From Ramlibacter sp. WS9 (GTDB taxonomy: Bacteria; Pseudomonadota; Gammaproteobacteria; Burkholderiales; Burkholderiaceae_C), in NCBI RefSeq assembly GCF_003797765.1, contig NZ_RKMB01000025.1, positions 1 to 64,000 on the forward strand: a stretch of 64,000 nt of DNA, given 5' to 3'. Of this stretch, positions 18,542-28,654 are shown one piece after another. The position numbers and the translations under genes were made by a program. The notes beneath the pieces were generated by a model. It was not told the DNA's origin. It was given only the letters and a program-made list of their open reading frames with translations, and did no database searches. Position 1 is the stretch's first letter; each line of letters begins with the position of its first letter.

Positions 18542-19208
18542 GAGGGACGCCCTGCCGCTTGATGATGCGGGCTGGAACGCCGGCCGCGGTTACCCCAGAG
18601 GGAAGGTCTTCGACAACGACGGCGCCAGCTCCTATGATCGTCCAAGCACCGATGGTTCGCTTTTCCAGGACGGTGGCGCCGGCGCCCACGTAGCAGCCCT
18701 CCCCAACGGTGACGTTGCCGCATAGTGTGGCGCTGGGATTGATATTGCACCAATCACCCACTGTGCAGTCATGCGACGCGCTGGACTGAATGTTCATGAT
18801 GCAGTGACTGCCGATCCGCACTTGTGCCGTGAGGATCGCGCCGGGCGCGATCAGTGTCCCGTCGGCGATCGTCACGTTGGGCCCTAACCATGCTGAGGGG
18901 TGAATCAGGGACGAAGCCGTCAGGTTTGGAATATTCAACGCAGCGATTGCGCGCACAACGCGCCGGCGAACGGCGTTGTCGCCGAGGGCAGTCATGTAGA
19001 CAACATTTTCGTGACTGGAACAAAACTCAGGCAGGTCGACGAGACCCCCAAGTATGTGAGTCAGCTGCCACGGCCCCGGCGGTCTGTGATCGTCGAACAC
19101 GCCGCCGAGATTGACGCCCATGCCGGTGGCATAGGCCGAGACCTCGACGCCATGGCCACCAGCCCCGATGATGACCAGCGGCGTGCTTGGCTTGGCGGCA
19201 GCTTTCAT
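18534..19208 (-). CDS. NeuD/PglD-family sugar O- or N-acyltransferase
   Basis: A 224-residue protein. The N-terminal Rossmann-like part (PLVIIGAGGHGVEVSAYA) is followed by left-handed beta-helix hexapeptide repeats from about residue 105 (SAWLGPNVTIADGTLIAPGA onward). SASHDCTVGDWCNINPSATL contains the catalytic histidine of the PglD/NeuD family. Relatives acetylate UDP-4-amino sugars or sialic acid. With a DegT aminotransferase three genes upstream, an N-acetylation step on an amino sugar is plausible, but O-acetylation of the polymer cannot be ruled out. Confidence 0.9.
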   Translation of the reverse strand: MKAAAKPSTPLVIIGAGGHGVEVSAYATGMGVNLGGVFDDHRPPGPWQLTHILGGLVDLPEFCSSHENVVYMTALGDNAVRRRVVRAIAALNIPNLTASSLIHPSAWLGPNVTIADGTLIAPGAILTAQVRIGSHCIMNIQSSASHDCTVGDWCNINPSATLCGNVTVGEGCYVGAGATVLEKRTIGAWTIIGAGAVVVEDLPSGVTAAGVPARIIKRQGVPHE

Positions 19209-19223
19209 AACAACTATCCAGTC

Positions 19224-20273
19224 TCAGCGCACCACGCGGTGGGCGGCCATGAGGTCCAACATGCCGATAAGCCCGCGATGATCGCGGGCACCCAATTCCG
19301 TCAGTTCCTTGAGCCACTTGGCGTTGCGGTAAAAGATCGATTCGGGGTCGGCGATGCGCCCAGTGACGATGGCCTCAACGATTTCTTCGGCGCCAGTGCG
19401 AATGTCGATACGGGGTTGAATGCCCGCCGCCCGCATTCTTGCTGTAGACACGTGGTAGTTGCGCGTGTCCGGATTCTCGAGCTTGACGTGGATGGGAACG
19501 CAAGCGGGATTGATCGTCTGAAAAATGCCGATAAGGTCGACAACGCGCATGTTCTCGTTTGCGATGTTGAACATGACGTGGTCCCTGTTCGGGTTCTCCA
19601 CGAAGTGGACGAATGCGCGAGCGCAGTCCGCAACGTGCAAAAAGGGCCGCCATTGCTGTCCGTCGCCGAAAACCCGGAGTTCTCCGTAAAGCGCGGCGCA
19701 GTAGCTGAAGATGTTGATGACCAGGTCGAACCGCATGCGCGGCGAGTACCCGAACAGGGTCCCGTTGCGCAATATGGTGGGGCGCCAATCAGCGTCAGCT
19801 TGGTCTACGAGGAAATTGTCCATGTTGACTTTGGACCGGGCGTACACCGTGAGAGGGTTCGTAGCGCCTTCTTCGTCCACCTCTCCTGGCGCCTCGCCAT
19901 AGACAGAGCAGGACGATGAGAAGATAAATCGGATGCCGCGCTCCTTGCACGCCATTGCCAAGTCGCGGGAGGCCTCGAAGTTCACTTCCTCGGTGAGCCG
20001 GGCATTCAGCTCAGCGCTGGGATCGTTCGAGATTGCTGCCAGATGGACAACGACGTCGATGTCTTTCAACATCCGATCCAGTTCCGCGGGGTCCGCGAGA
20101 ACTGCGCGGATGTCTTCGCGAAAGATCTCCACACTGGGTCGCATGCCCCGCAGGTGCTCCACGCCGAAGTAGCCAATGTCTACCGAGCGCACCTGGTGAC
20201 CTCGAACGAGTAGCTTGGGAATGAGGACTGCACCCAGGTAGCCCGCTCCCCCTGTAACCAGCACTTTGCTCAT
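19224..20273 (-). CDS. Extended SDR: NAD-dependent sugar epimerase/dehydratase
   Basis: A 349-residue enzyme with the extended-SDR features: GGAGYLG at the nucleotide-binding loop, VVHLAAISNDP, the catalytic serine region FIFSSSCSVYGEA and YARSK for the Tyr-Lys pair. FRPFLHVADCARAF-type sequence (WRPFLHVADCA) is present. The specific activity cannot be assigned. Relatives near DegT enzymes make deoxy- or amino-sugar nucleotides. Start ATG at 20273 overlaps the DegT stop by four bases. Confidence 0.87.
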   Translation of the reverse strand: MSKVLVTGGAGYLGAVLIPKLLVRGHQVRSVDIGYFGVEHLRGMRPSVEIFREDIRAVLADPAELDRMLKDIDVVVHLAAISNDPSAELNARLTEEVNFEASRDLAMACKERGIRFIFSSSCSVYGEAPGEVDEEGATNPLTVYARSKVNMDNFLVDQADADWRPTILRNGTLFGYSPRMRFDLVINIFSYCAALYGELRVFGDGQQWRPFLHVADCARAFVHFVENPNRDHVMFNIANENMRVVDLIGIFQTINPACVPIHVKLENPDTRNYHVSTARMRAAGIQPRIDIRTGAEEIVEAIVTGRIADPESIFYRNAKWLKELTELGARDHRGLIGMLDLMAAHRVVR

Positions 20274-21421
20274 TGAATGCTCCCGCGGCGCGAAGAAGCC
20301 GAACTGAAATATTTCAGAACCGCATCGAAGAGGGTCTCGATTTCCTCGTCACTCATTACTGTGTGCACTGGAAGTGCGACTACGCGGTCTCTGATGGCAT
20401 TTGTCATGGTGAGGTCCTGGCTCCTGTAGCGATCACGATAGTATTTAAGGTCGTGCGTTGCGGTGTAGTAGCGCCTGACCGCGACGCCGCTCTCTTGCAT
20501 GTGCGTGACGAACGGGGTTGCTTCCTCGTTCAAGGTGATGGGGAAGTAGAGGTAGGTGCAGTTCACGGAAGGACTGACCTTCATCTGGCGCAGGAGCCCT
20601 TTGGCTTCCAGCGCACCGAAGAACTCGACATAGCGGGCGGCGTTTCGGGCTCTGCTTGCCAGAATGAATTCGATCTTTTCGAGATTGCGTAGCCCCACAA
20701 GGGCGCACACCTCGGTCATCTTGCTATTCAGTCCGGGCAAGTCCACATCTCCTCGCACTTTCTCGTATTGGCCAAAGTCCCTCAATCTCAAGAGGTAGTC
20801 AGCAACCTGAGGGTCATTGACGATCGTGGCCCCTCCCTCCATCGAGTTGTATATCTTGGTCGCGTGGAAGCTGAGCATTTCGCTGAAACCGAATTCGTGC
20901 GGATGTTTTCCCTTGAACCGCGCACCGAACGCGGGTGCGTTGTCGAGCAGCACAGCAAGGTTGCTGCGCGCGGCAATTTCCCCTAGCTGCTCCAGATCGC
21001 AGAGGTTTCCGTAAGCTCCGACCGGCATGATCATTTTGATCGACGGCGAGTCGATTTCAATCTTGTTCAGGTCCAGGACGAATCCGTCGTCGATGTCACA
21101 GAAGACCGGCCGAAGATTGTTGGTCACGAGGGCATTGATCGTGCCGGAAAAAGTGAACGACGGAACCAGCACTTCGAAGCTATCGTGGGGGCCGGCTCCG
21201 AGCTTCGCTTTCCAGGCCTGTATCAGATTGAACAGTGCCAGCTCGCCATTGCAGTTCACGCACGGCTTTATTGCGCTGCCAAAGTACCGCCAGAGACTCT
21301 CTTCCAGATCCTGCACATGCTTGGAGTTGTTTGTGACGAGCCCCGAAGAAAGGCAGCGGGCAAAGTCATCCTGAATTTCTTCCAAATTCGGCATGAACGG
21401 CTTGACTATGTTGATCTGCAT
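20270..21421 (-). CDS. DegT/DnrJ/EryC1-family sugar aminotransferase
   Basis: A 383-residue PLP enzyme of normal length. VNCNGELALFNLI aligns with the phosphate-binding region, VLVPSFTFSGTINAL follows, and SFHATKIYNSMEGG carries the PLP lysine (Lys189). FCDIDDGFVLDLNKIE is another family block. Members transaminate 3- or 4-keto sugar nucleotides. A ribosome-binding site (GAGG) precedes the start. Composition is lower in GC than its neighbours (bases 20761-20820 have 29 G/C of 60), suggesting a separately acquired cassette. No sugar 4,6-dehydratase making its substrate is visible in this window. Confidence 0.9.
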   Translation of the reverse strand: MQINIVKPFMPNLEEIQDDFARCLSSGLVTNNSKHVQDLEESLWRYFGSAIKPCVNCNGELALFNLIQAWKAKLGAGPHDSFEVLVPSFTFSGTINALVTNNLRPVFCDIDDGFVLDLNKIEIDSPSIKMIMPVGAYGNLCDLEQLGEIAARSNLAVLLDNAPAFGARFKGKHPHEFGFSEMLSFHATKIYNSMEGGATIVNDPQVADYLLRLRDFGQYEKVRGDVDLPGLNSKMTEVCALVGLRNLEKIEFILASRARNAARYVEFFGALEAKGLLRQMKVSPSVNCTYLYFPITLNEEATPFVTHMQESGVAVRRYYTATHDLKYYRDRYRSQDLTMTNAIRDRVVALPVHTVMSDEEIETLFDAVLKYFSSASSRRGSIQ

Positions 21422-21438
21422 GATTCCTCGCGTTGACT

Positions 21439-21561
21439 TTAGAGAATGGAGCCGGAACTGGCGATTGGAGCACCATTGACCTCGGAAGCGGAGGCATCGA
21501 CGCGCTCATGCCATGTGGGCAGCGCTTCCTTGCAGAACAGAGTTGCCGCGGCGGTGCTCAT
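21439..21561 (-). CDS. Small 40-residue ORF of unknown function in the polysaccharide operon
   Basis: The ATG at 21561 overlaps the TGA of the upstream ABC transporter gene as ATGA, the same coupling used elsewhere in the operon. The frame ends with TAA at 21439, 17 bases before the DegT start and its GAGG site. The peptide is about 40 residues, starting MSTAAATLFCKEALPTWHER and continuing with a Ser/Ala-rich tail, with no membrane helix. I do not recognise it. It fills an otherwise empty 136-base gap. It could be a real small protein or the remnant of a decayed gene. Confidence 0.42.
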   Translation of the reverse strand: MSTAAATLFCKEALPTWHERVDASASEVNGAPIASSGSIL

Positions 21562-23375
21562 GCTGCGACCTGCGCCATGTGGCGAAACGACTCGCTGGAT
21601 TCCAGCAGTTCTTCCCAGCTGCCCTGGGCAGCTACCGTGCCATTCTTCAACTCTACGATGAGGTCGCAGCGCCGGACCGTGCTGAGCCGGTGTGCCACCA
21701 TGATCACGGTGAGATCTCGGCTCAACCCGTTGATGGTGGACATGATCGAGCGTTCCGTAGCGCTGTCAAGCGCGCTGGTGGCCTCGTCGAACACAAGTAC
21801 GTTGGCGCGCTTGTACAGCGCTCTGGCGATTCCGATTCGCTGTCGCTGGCCGCCGGATAGGCGGATGCCTCGCTCGCCTACTTTTGCGTCGTACCCTTCC
21901 GGGTGACCTTCGACAAAGTCAGCGATCTGCGCTTGCTGCGCCGCCGCCCGCACTCGGGCCATGTCGATTGCCTCGGGCGCAACGCCCAGCGCGATGTTGG
22001 CGGCAATGGACGCATCGGCCAAGAAAATGCTCTGCGGCACGTGCGCAATGGTCTGTTGCCAAGCCCGGACCCGGCTGCCCATGATCGGCTGGCCGTCGGC
22101 AAGCACGTGCCCAGACGTCGGCTCGAGCAGTCCCATCAGCAGGTCCATCGTTGTGCTCTTGCCGCTGCCCGTTGCGCCAACCAAGCCAATGTGCATCCCT
22201 TTGGGAAGGGTCAAGTTCAGCCCTTTCAGAACCCAGGGCCCTTGGTCGGAGTAACGGAAGCTCACGTCGTCGAGGCGGATTGCGTGACGCAGCGGTGCAG
22301 GCTCCGGCGCGGGAAGATGCGCCTCTTCGGGAATTGGCTGATCGAGCAAGTCAAGAACGTCTGCCAGCGGTCCACGACTCCCTGAGATCACTGCCCACGA
22401 TTGGTAGCTTTGCTGCAGGGCGGGCAGGAGCCGCTGGGCGCCTAGGGCGAGGGCGCCTAGCACCGGCATGGCAGCTCCCACGCCGCCTGCCTGAAGGCTG
22501 AGGCCATAAGCCAGCGAGGCAACCAGGATGATCCCCAGCGCTTCCATCAGATAACGAGGGCTTTGCCCTATAAAGGTCACGGCGCCTTGTGCCCGGCGAA
22601 GCGGTTGATCAGCCCGCCGGTAAATATCGCAATAGACGGGCTGCGTTCCGTCGAGCAGCACATCGCGTATCCCCCCCAGCCCCTCTTGCAGCGCCTGAAT
22701 GATCCGTGTCTGCTCATCTGCGATGCGGCGACTGTTGCGCGCCAACTTGCGGCGAGTGAACCATGTGATAAGTCCGTAGCTCGCTCCAAACGCCGCGGCG
22801 GCGACGATCGCTACCCTCGGATCGATCACGAGCAGCGCAGTGAGGATGCTCACAATGAGGATCAGTGTGCCTGCGAGCGTGAGCGTCATCATGATGACGC
22901 CGAACACGGCGCTGTTGACCTTGTTCACAATGCCGCTGATCACCTCGCTACTGTTGCGGTTGAGATGCACACGGTAAGGCTGGTAGAGCGTGCGGCGGTA
23001 TACCTCCATGCTCAGATCGGCGCCTGCGGCGTAGCCGATGCGTGTGCTGGACCATAGCAACAGCAAACGGATCGCGGCTGCCAAGACGGTGGCGCCTATG
23101 AAAAGCTGTGTTAGCGGCCACGTTAGATTCCGCGCGGAATCGACGCCAAGGTAGCGCGCCAGGGCGGGCACTCCGGAGTGGTCGAAAAGTGTTTCGGGAG
23201 CCAACAGGACGCCCAAAAAGGGAATAACCGCACCCAAGCTGATGACTTCCGCAAAGGCGCTCAGAACCATCAATACGCCAACCACCCCCAGCTGGGCGCG
23301 CCTGCGTCGGCTCAGGTGCTGCCAAAGTCGAATCAGCAACGTCGGCAGGGGCGGTGTGTCAGTACTCGGATTCAC
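21558..23375 (-). CDS. ABC transporter with fused membrane and ATPase domains (PglK/MsbA-like flippase)
   Basis: A 605-residue half-transporter. Six predicted membrane helices lie in residues about 25-320. The nucleotide-binding domain follows with Walker A (GATGSGKST), Q-loop (HVPQSIF), signature LSGGQRQR and Walker B (VLVFDEATSALD), all intact. The linker IIQALQEGLGGIRDVLLDG is typical of PglK-like lipid-linked oligosaccharide flippases. No Wzx-type flippase is present nearby, so this protein is the likely route for moving undecaprenyl-linked repeat units to the periplasm. A nine-base gap separates it from the upstream transferase gene... downstream it overlaps a small ORF. Confidence 0.9.
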   Translation of the reverse strand: MNPSTDTPPLPTLLIRLWQHLSRRRRAQLGVVGVLMVLSAFAEVISLGAVIPFLGVLLAPETLFDHSGVPALARYLGVDSARNLTWPLTQLFIGATVLAAAIRLLLLWSSTRIGYAAGADLSMEVYRRTLYQPYRVHLNRNSSEVISGIVNKVNSAVFGVIMMTLTLAGTLILIVSILTALLVIDPRVAIVAAAAFGASYGLITWFTRRKLARNSRRIADEQTRIIQALQEGLGGIRDVLLDGTQPVYCDIYRRADQPLRRAQGAVTFIGQSPRYLMEALGIILVASLAYGLSLQAGGVGAAMPVLGALALGAQRLLPALQQSYQSWAVISGSRGPLADVLDLLDQPIPEEAHLPAPEPAPLRHAIRLDDVSFRYSDQGPWVLKGLNLTLPKGMHIGLVGATGSGKSTTMDLLMGLLEPTSGHVLADGQPIMGSRVRAWQQTIAHVPQSIFLADASIAANIALGVAPEAIDMARVRAAAQQAQIADFVEGHPEGYDAKVGERGIRLSGGQRQRIGIARALYKRANVLVFDEATSALDSATERSIMSTINGLSRDLTVIMVAHRLSTVRRCDLIVELKNGTVAAQGSWEELLESSESFRHMAQVAA

Positions 23376-23383
23376 GGGGGCTC

Positions 23384-24475
23384 TCAGGTGTTGGCGCGCG
23401 CAAGCTGCGCCAGCGTGACTGCAAGACGATGGGCCTGTGCCTCGAAGTAGCGGAACTCAAATGGACTGTCTCCGGCGGCGTCGCGAGGCCTTGCCAGCGC
23501 CTCTTCGATTGCTCTACCGAGAGATTCCGGCATGCCAATCGTAACCAACGCGCCATCGGCGCCATCACGCAAAGGATCGCGCGATCCGTCGCCGTCGGCT
23601 GCGATCACGGGCAGCCCGCACGCGATTGCCTGCAGAAACACGATGCCGAAGCCTTCGCCGGTGCTTGGCATCACAAACACATCGGCGCTGCGGTACAAGT
23701 CCGGCAAGTCCTCGTCTTTGACAAACCCCGTGAACCGGGTGTTGCCGGCCACGCCGAGGTCGCGCGCCAAATGTTGGAGGCGTGGAAGGTCGTCTCCGTC
23801 GCCCGCAATCACGTACACCAGATCCGGGTGCTGCGACTTCAGGGCCGCAAGGGCGGAAAGAACCAGGTCGTGTCCCTTGTAGCGCTCGGCCGCAGCCAGC
23901 CTCGATACGGTGAGCAATATTTTCTTGCCGCGCAGGTCGTACCGGTCAAGGAGGGCATCGCTTCGCGGGCCAGGGGTGAAGCGCGGATCGACCGTGTTCG
24001 GCATCACCTTGACCGTCTCAGGTTCCAACTTGGCCCAACCGAGGAACCTGTCTCGGGTGTAGCGACTCACCGCCGTCACCAGGCGGGCCTGTTCTGCGGC
24101 CCACCTGCGCCAGCGCCCGGGCGGGTCCCAGGCTTCGATGCCATGAAGTTGGAGCCAGAGGTTTGCCCCGGCAATCTTCGCCGCGACTGCGGCGACAGGA
24201 GCCGTATAAAGATGACCGCAGAAGACGACATCGAAAGGTCCGCTTCGCAGCGCGACGTTGATGGCCGCCAAGGCGTACAGGATTTTTTTGGGGCGTGCGG
24301 GCAGCTGTACCACGTTGGGGGGAATCTGTCCGGCCGTTGCGGCGCCCGAGCGGGACAGCACTACAACCTCCGTGATTCCAGCCGACTTGCTCAGCGCGTC
24401 GAGCAGGTCTCGGTTGTACTGCGCGATTCCCCCATCAGCGCCATAGGCGTCGGTGACCAGTGCGAGCATTCGCAT
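23384..24475 (-). CDS. Family 4 glycosyltransferase
   Basis: A 363-residue GT-B protein starting MRMLALVTDAYGADGGIAQY, the glycine-rich start of GT4. FDVVFCGHLYTAPVA and LWLQLHGIEAW follow. The donor domain shows ILLTVSRLAAAERYKGHDLV and GEGFGIVFLQAIACGLPVIAAD, the complete EX7E region apart from Gln at the second acidic position. ATG at 24475 lies two bases after the amidotransferase stop. Likely adds one sugar to the repeat unit. Confidence 0.89.
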   Translation of the reverse strand: MRMLALVTDAYGADGGIAQYNRDLLDALSKSAGITEVVVLSRSGAATAGQIPPNVVQLPARPKKILYALAAINVALRSGPFDVVFCGHLYTAPVAAVAAKIAGANLWLQLHGIEAWDPPGRWRRWAAEQARLVTAVSRYTRDRFLGWAKLEPETVKVMPNTVDPRFTPGPRSDALLDRYDLRGKKILLTVSRLAAAERYKGHDLVLSALAALKSQHPDLVYVIAGDGDDLPRLQHLARDLGVAGNTRFTGFVKDEDLPDLYRSADVFVMPSTGEGFGIVFLQAIACGLPVIAADGDGSRDPLRDGADGALVTIGMPESLGRAIEEALARPRDAAGDSPFEFRYFEAQAHRLAVTLAQLARANT

Positions 24476-24477
24476 TT

Positions 24478-26316
24478 TTACCAAGCTGCCCGCTTCAAGA
24501 CGGACGAACCCCATTGGCGTGCCCAGGGGCCGGTGCGGCGCGATACGGTCGTGGCTGCCCCATCGGTTCGGGCGGTCGTTCGCTGCCAGTCGCCGACAGG
24601 CGTGGTGAATCCGGTCTTCTTACGGTGGGTCACCTCGGTCGGCAAAGCGAGGGTAGGGCTGGCAGCAAGCAACAGCTTTCGCTTGGACGCGCCGGCGTTC
24701 AGCAGCGGCCCCGCAAGCGTGCTTAACAAAGGGGCATCGACCAGCGGCGTGCGCACTTCCAGCGAATGCGCCATGCTGGCCCAGTCGGTGTCACGCAGTA
24801 ATTGATTGCGCATGTAGAGGCTCGTTTCGAGCGCTGCGACTTGACCGTATGCAGTTCGCGGTCCGGGCTGCAACCTGGCAGCGATGTGACTCAGGGGGTC
24901 CAATTTGCGCAGTCCCTCACGCGCAACGTCGGGGCCTAGCAATGCAGGCAGCTCGATCGGCATGAACAGGCCACGTCGCAACAGGTAAGCTCCTTGCGGG
25001 GTGCCCCCGTATCGCACCATCGATCCGGCTTTGGGACTCAGTCCGCGCAAGAGCGGGGCGAAGGCCGCTTGCACCTGTTCGGTCAGCCTGCCCAGCCCAG
25101 GTATGCGCGAAGGCAGCCACATCGATCGCACCCAACGCGGAATGTCGTGGAAGGAAGGGTACCCGCCGAACAGCTCGTCGCCGCCCAAGCCGGAAATAGC
25201 GACCTTCAAGCCGGCCTCGTGGGCGGCTTTGCTGACAAACCACGTATTGATTCCATCGATACTGGGCTGGTCCATGGCCATCAAGATGCGGGGCAGGTCG
25301 GCAGCAAACTCCTTCTCGCCCACAACTCGCCGCGCGTGTTGGACGCCGTAGAGTCTGGCCACCTCCGTGGCCAGAGGCGCTTCGTCCTGCGGAGTGCCGA
25401 CAAATTCTTCGAAGGCCAGGGTGACGGTCTGCACTTCCGTCTGGCCGGCATCCTTCATGAGTCCGACGAGGGCGCCTGAATCGATCCCGGCGGAGAGGAA
25501 TGCGCCAACAGGCACATCCGCAATCAGATGGTGTCGCACGGAATCTACCAAGGCATCGCGCACCGCTTCCTGCAATTCAGGCTCGCCCATCGATGGCGTG
25601 CGCACGAGGGCGGCCTGGGCCCACACACTTGCGCAGCTGAAATACTGCTGCGGCGGTTGTGGTCCAAGAGCGTCTACCCACTGGTAGCTGCCTGCTGGCA
25701 CGCTGCGAATCTGCTGATAGAGAGTGAATGGTTCCGGCACGCTGCCGAACAGGTAAAACCCCGCCAGTCCGGCAGGTTCGCTCTGGCGCGACACGCGGGG
25801 ACTCGTCAGCAGGGCCTTCACTTGGGACGCGAAGCGCACGGTCCACCCGTCGTCCGCCAGATAGAGAGGCTTGATGCCGAAGGGGTCGCGTGCAAGCAGG
25901 AGCGCCTCGCGGCGGTTGTCCCACAACGCAAAAGCGAACATGCCGCGCAATCGGGCGAGCATGGCGACGCCCTCGGCGGCGTACAAGTGGAGGAGAACTT
26001 CAGTGTCGGACTCGGTGCGGAATACGCACCCGGCGTCTTGCAATTCGCGGCGCAGCTCTTTGTAGTTGTAAATTTCGCCGTTGAAACTGATGACCAGCTG
26101 TTCGTCTGCGCTGCTCATCGGCTGGATGGCGCGGTCAGACAGGTCGATGATGGAAAGACGGCGATGCGCTAGCGCCACCCGGCCGTTGGGCGCGTGCCAC
26201 TGGCCCGATCCATCGGGCCCGCGCAGTGCCATGTAATCCCGGATCGCGACCAGTTCAGCCCGGTCAACCGGTAAAGCTGCCTGGTGATAGGCAAAGATGC
26301 CTGCAACGCCACACAT
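24478..26316 (-). CDS. Asparagine-synthase-like glutamine amidotransferase
   Basis: A 612-residue AsnB-type protein. The N-terminal class II glutaminase domain is intact, with Cys2 as nucleophile (MCGVAGIF), RLSIIDLS and SFNGEIYNYKELR. The C-terminal domain has the PP-loop LSAGIDSGALV (about residue 265) and ISGLGGDELFGGYPSF. Such proteins are common in exopolysaccharide clusters, where they are thought to amidate a uronic acid carboxylate or similar group rather than make free asparagine. That is plausible here because UDP-glucuronate is made by the neighbouring dehydrogenase. It sits between a glycosyltransferase and the UDP-glucuronate decarboxylase gene. Confidence 0.9.
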   Translation of the reverse strand: MCGVAGIFAYHQAALPVDRAELVAIRDYMALRGPDGSGQWHAPNGRVALAHRRLSIIDLSDRAIQPMSSADEQLVISFNGEIYNYKELRRELQDAGCVFRTESDTEVLLHLYAAEGVAMLARLRGMFAFALWDNRREALLLARDPFGIKPLYLADDGWTVRFASQVKALLTSPRVSRQSEPAGLAGFYLFGSVPEPFTLYQQIRSVPAGSYQWVDALGPQPPQQYFSCASVWAQAALVRTPSMGEPELQEAVRDALVDSVRHHLIADVPVGAFLSAGIDSGALVGLMKDAGQTEVQTVTLAFEEFVGTPQDEAPLATEVARLYGVQHARRVVGEKEFAADLPRILMAMDQPSIDGINTWFVSKAAHEAGLKVAISGLGGDELFGGYPSFHDIPRWVRSMWLPSRIPGLGRLTEQVQAAFAPLLRGLSPKAGSMVRYGGTPQGAYLLRRGLFMPIELPALLGPDVAREGLRKLDPLSHIAARLQPGPRTAYGQVAALETSLYMRNQLLRDTDWASMAHSLEVRTPLVDAPLLSTLAGPLLNAGASKRKLLLAASPTLALPTEVTHRKKTGFTTPVGDWQRTTARTDGAATTVSRRTGPWARQWGSSVLKRAAW

Positions 26317-26319
26317 GGC

Positions 26320-27288
<969 letters not shown>

Positions 27289-27289
27289 G

Positions 27290-28654
27290 TCAGTGGGTGT
27301 TGCGGCCGATGCCGACGTAGCTCACTCCGGCCGCCTTCATCACAACAGGTTCGTAGAGGTTGCGGCCGTCGAAGATGACGGGCTCTTTCATCGCGGCCTT
27401 CAGCGCCGTGAGGTTGGGGCTGCGATAAGCCTTCCATTCGGTGACGATGATCAGCGCGTCCGCGCCTTCCAGCGCGTCCATCGGCCGCGCCGCGTATTGC
27501 AGGCGCTTGAGCAGCGCCGGCGCATCGGCGAAGTCGTCTTGCAGCGCGCGTTGGGCATGCTCCACGGCCACCGGGTCGTGCGCGTTGATGGTGGCGCCGG
27601 CACGCAGCAGCGCGCCGATCACGCCGCGGCTGGGGGCTTCACGCATGTCGTCGGTGTTGGGCTTGAAGGCCAGGCCCCACAGCGCGAAATGGCGGCCGGT
27701 AAGCGACTGGCCGTAGCGCGCGAACACCTTGCGCACCAGCACCGATTTCTGTTCGTCGTTGACGGCTTCCACGGCTTCGAGCACGCGCAATGTGCGGCCG
27801 TGCGCGCGGGCAGTGTGGGCCAGGGCCTGCACGTCCTTGGGGAAGCAGCTGCCGCCGTAGCCGGTGCCCGCGTACAGGAAGTTGTAGCCGATGCGCGGGT
27901 CGGAGCCGATACCCTGGCGCACCAGTTCGATGTCGGCGCCGACGGCGTCCGCCAGGTTCGCCAGCTCGTTCATGAAGCTGATGCGCGTGGCCAGCATGGC
28001 GTTGGCGGCGTATTTGGTGAACTCCGCACTCTTCACGTCCATCGCGCGCGTGCGTTCGTGGTTCCGGTTGAAGGGGGCGTACAGCTGCCGCATCGCGGCC
28101 AATGCTTTGTGTCCTTCTGGCGTGTCGTCCGTGCCCAGCACGATGCGGTCTGGCCGCATGAAGTCGGCGATGGCCGCACCTTCCTTCAAGAATTCTGGGT
28201 TGCTCACGACCGAGAACGATGCGTCGGATTGGCGGCGCGTGAGTTCTTCGCGCAGCACGGCCGCCACTTTCAAACCGGTGCCCACCGGCACGGTCGACTT
28301 GTTGACGACGACCTTGAAGCCGCTCATGTAGCGGCCCACGTTCCGTGCGGCTTCCAGCACCTGGCGCAGATCGGCGCTGCCGTCGGTGTCAGACGGGGTG
28401 CCCACGGCGATGAACTGGATCTCGCCGAATTCCACGGCGGAAGTGATCTCTGTGGTGAATTGCAGCCGGCCGGCCGCCACGTTGTCCTGGATCAGTTCCT
28501 TGAGGCCGGGTTCGTAGATCGGCACTTCGCCGGCGTTGAGCCCCGCGATCTTGTTCACGTCGACGTCCACGCACATCACGTGGTTGCCCAGGTCGGCCAG
28601 GCAGGCGCCAGTCACCAGGCCTACATAGCCGGTGCCAATAACAGTTACTTGCAT
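27290..28654 (-). CDS. ugd: UDP-glucose 6-dehydrogenase
   Basis: A 454-residue enzyme of normal length. It begins MQVTVIGTGYVGLVTGACLA (NAD site). It contains VNKSTVPVGTG, SNPEFLKEGAAI, KYAANAMLATRISFMNE and the catalytic cysteine block GTGYGGSCFPKDVQAL, then GLAFKPNTDDMREAPS. It oxidises UDP-glucose twice to UDP-glucuronate. I chose the ATG at 28654 because the NAD-binding strand starts there. The longer frame to 28915 is only read-through into the fucose synthase gene. It supplies the next gene (UXS) and possibly glycosyltransferases directly. Confidence 0.95.
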   Translation of the reverse strand: MQVTVIGTGYVGLVTGACLADLGNHVMCVDVDVNKIAGLNAGEVPIYEPGLKELIQDNVAAGRLQFTTEITSAVEFGEIQFIAVGTPSDTDGSADLRQVLEAARNVGRYMSGFKVVVNKSTVPVGTGLKVAAVLREELTRRQSDASFSVVSNPEFLKEGAAIADFMRPDRIVLGTDDTPEGHKALAAMRQLYAPFNRNHERTRAMDVKSAEFTKYAANAMLATRISFMNELANLADAVGADIELVRQGIGSDPRIGYNFLYAGTGYGGSCFPKDVQALAHTARAHGRTLRVLEAVEAVNDEQKSVLVRKVFARYGQSLTGRHFALWGLAFKPNTDDMREAPSRGVIGALLRAGATINAHDPVAVEHAQRALQDDFADAPALLKRLQYAARPMDALEGADALIIVTEWKAYRSPNLTALKAAMKEPVIFDGRNLYEPVVMKAAGVSYVGIGRNTH

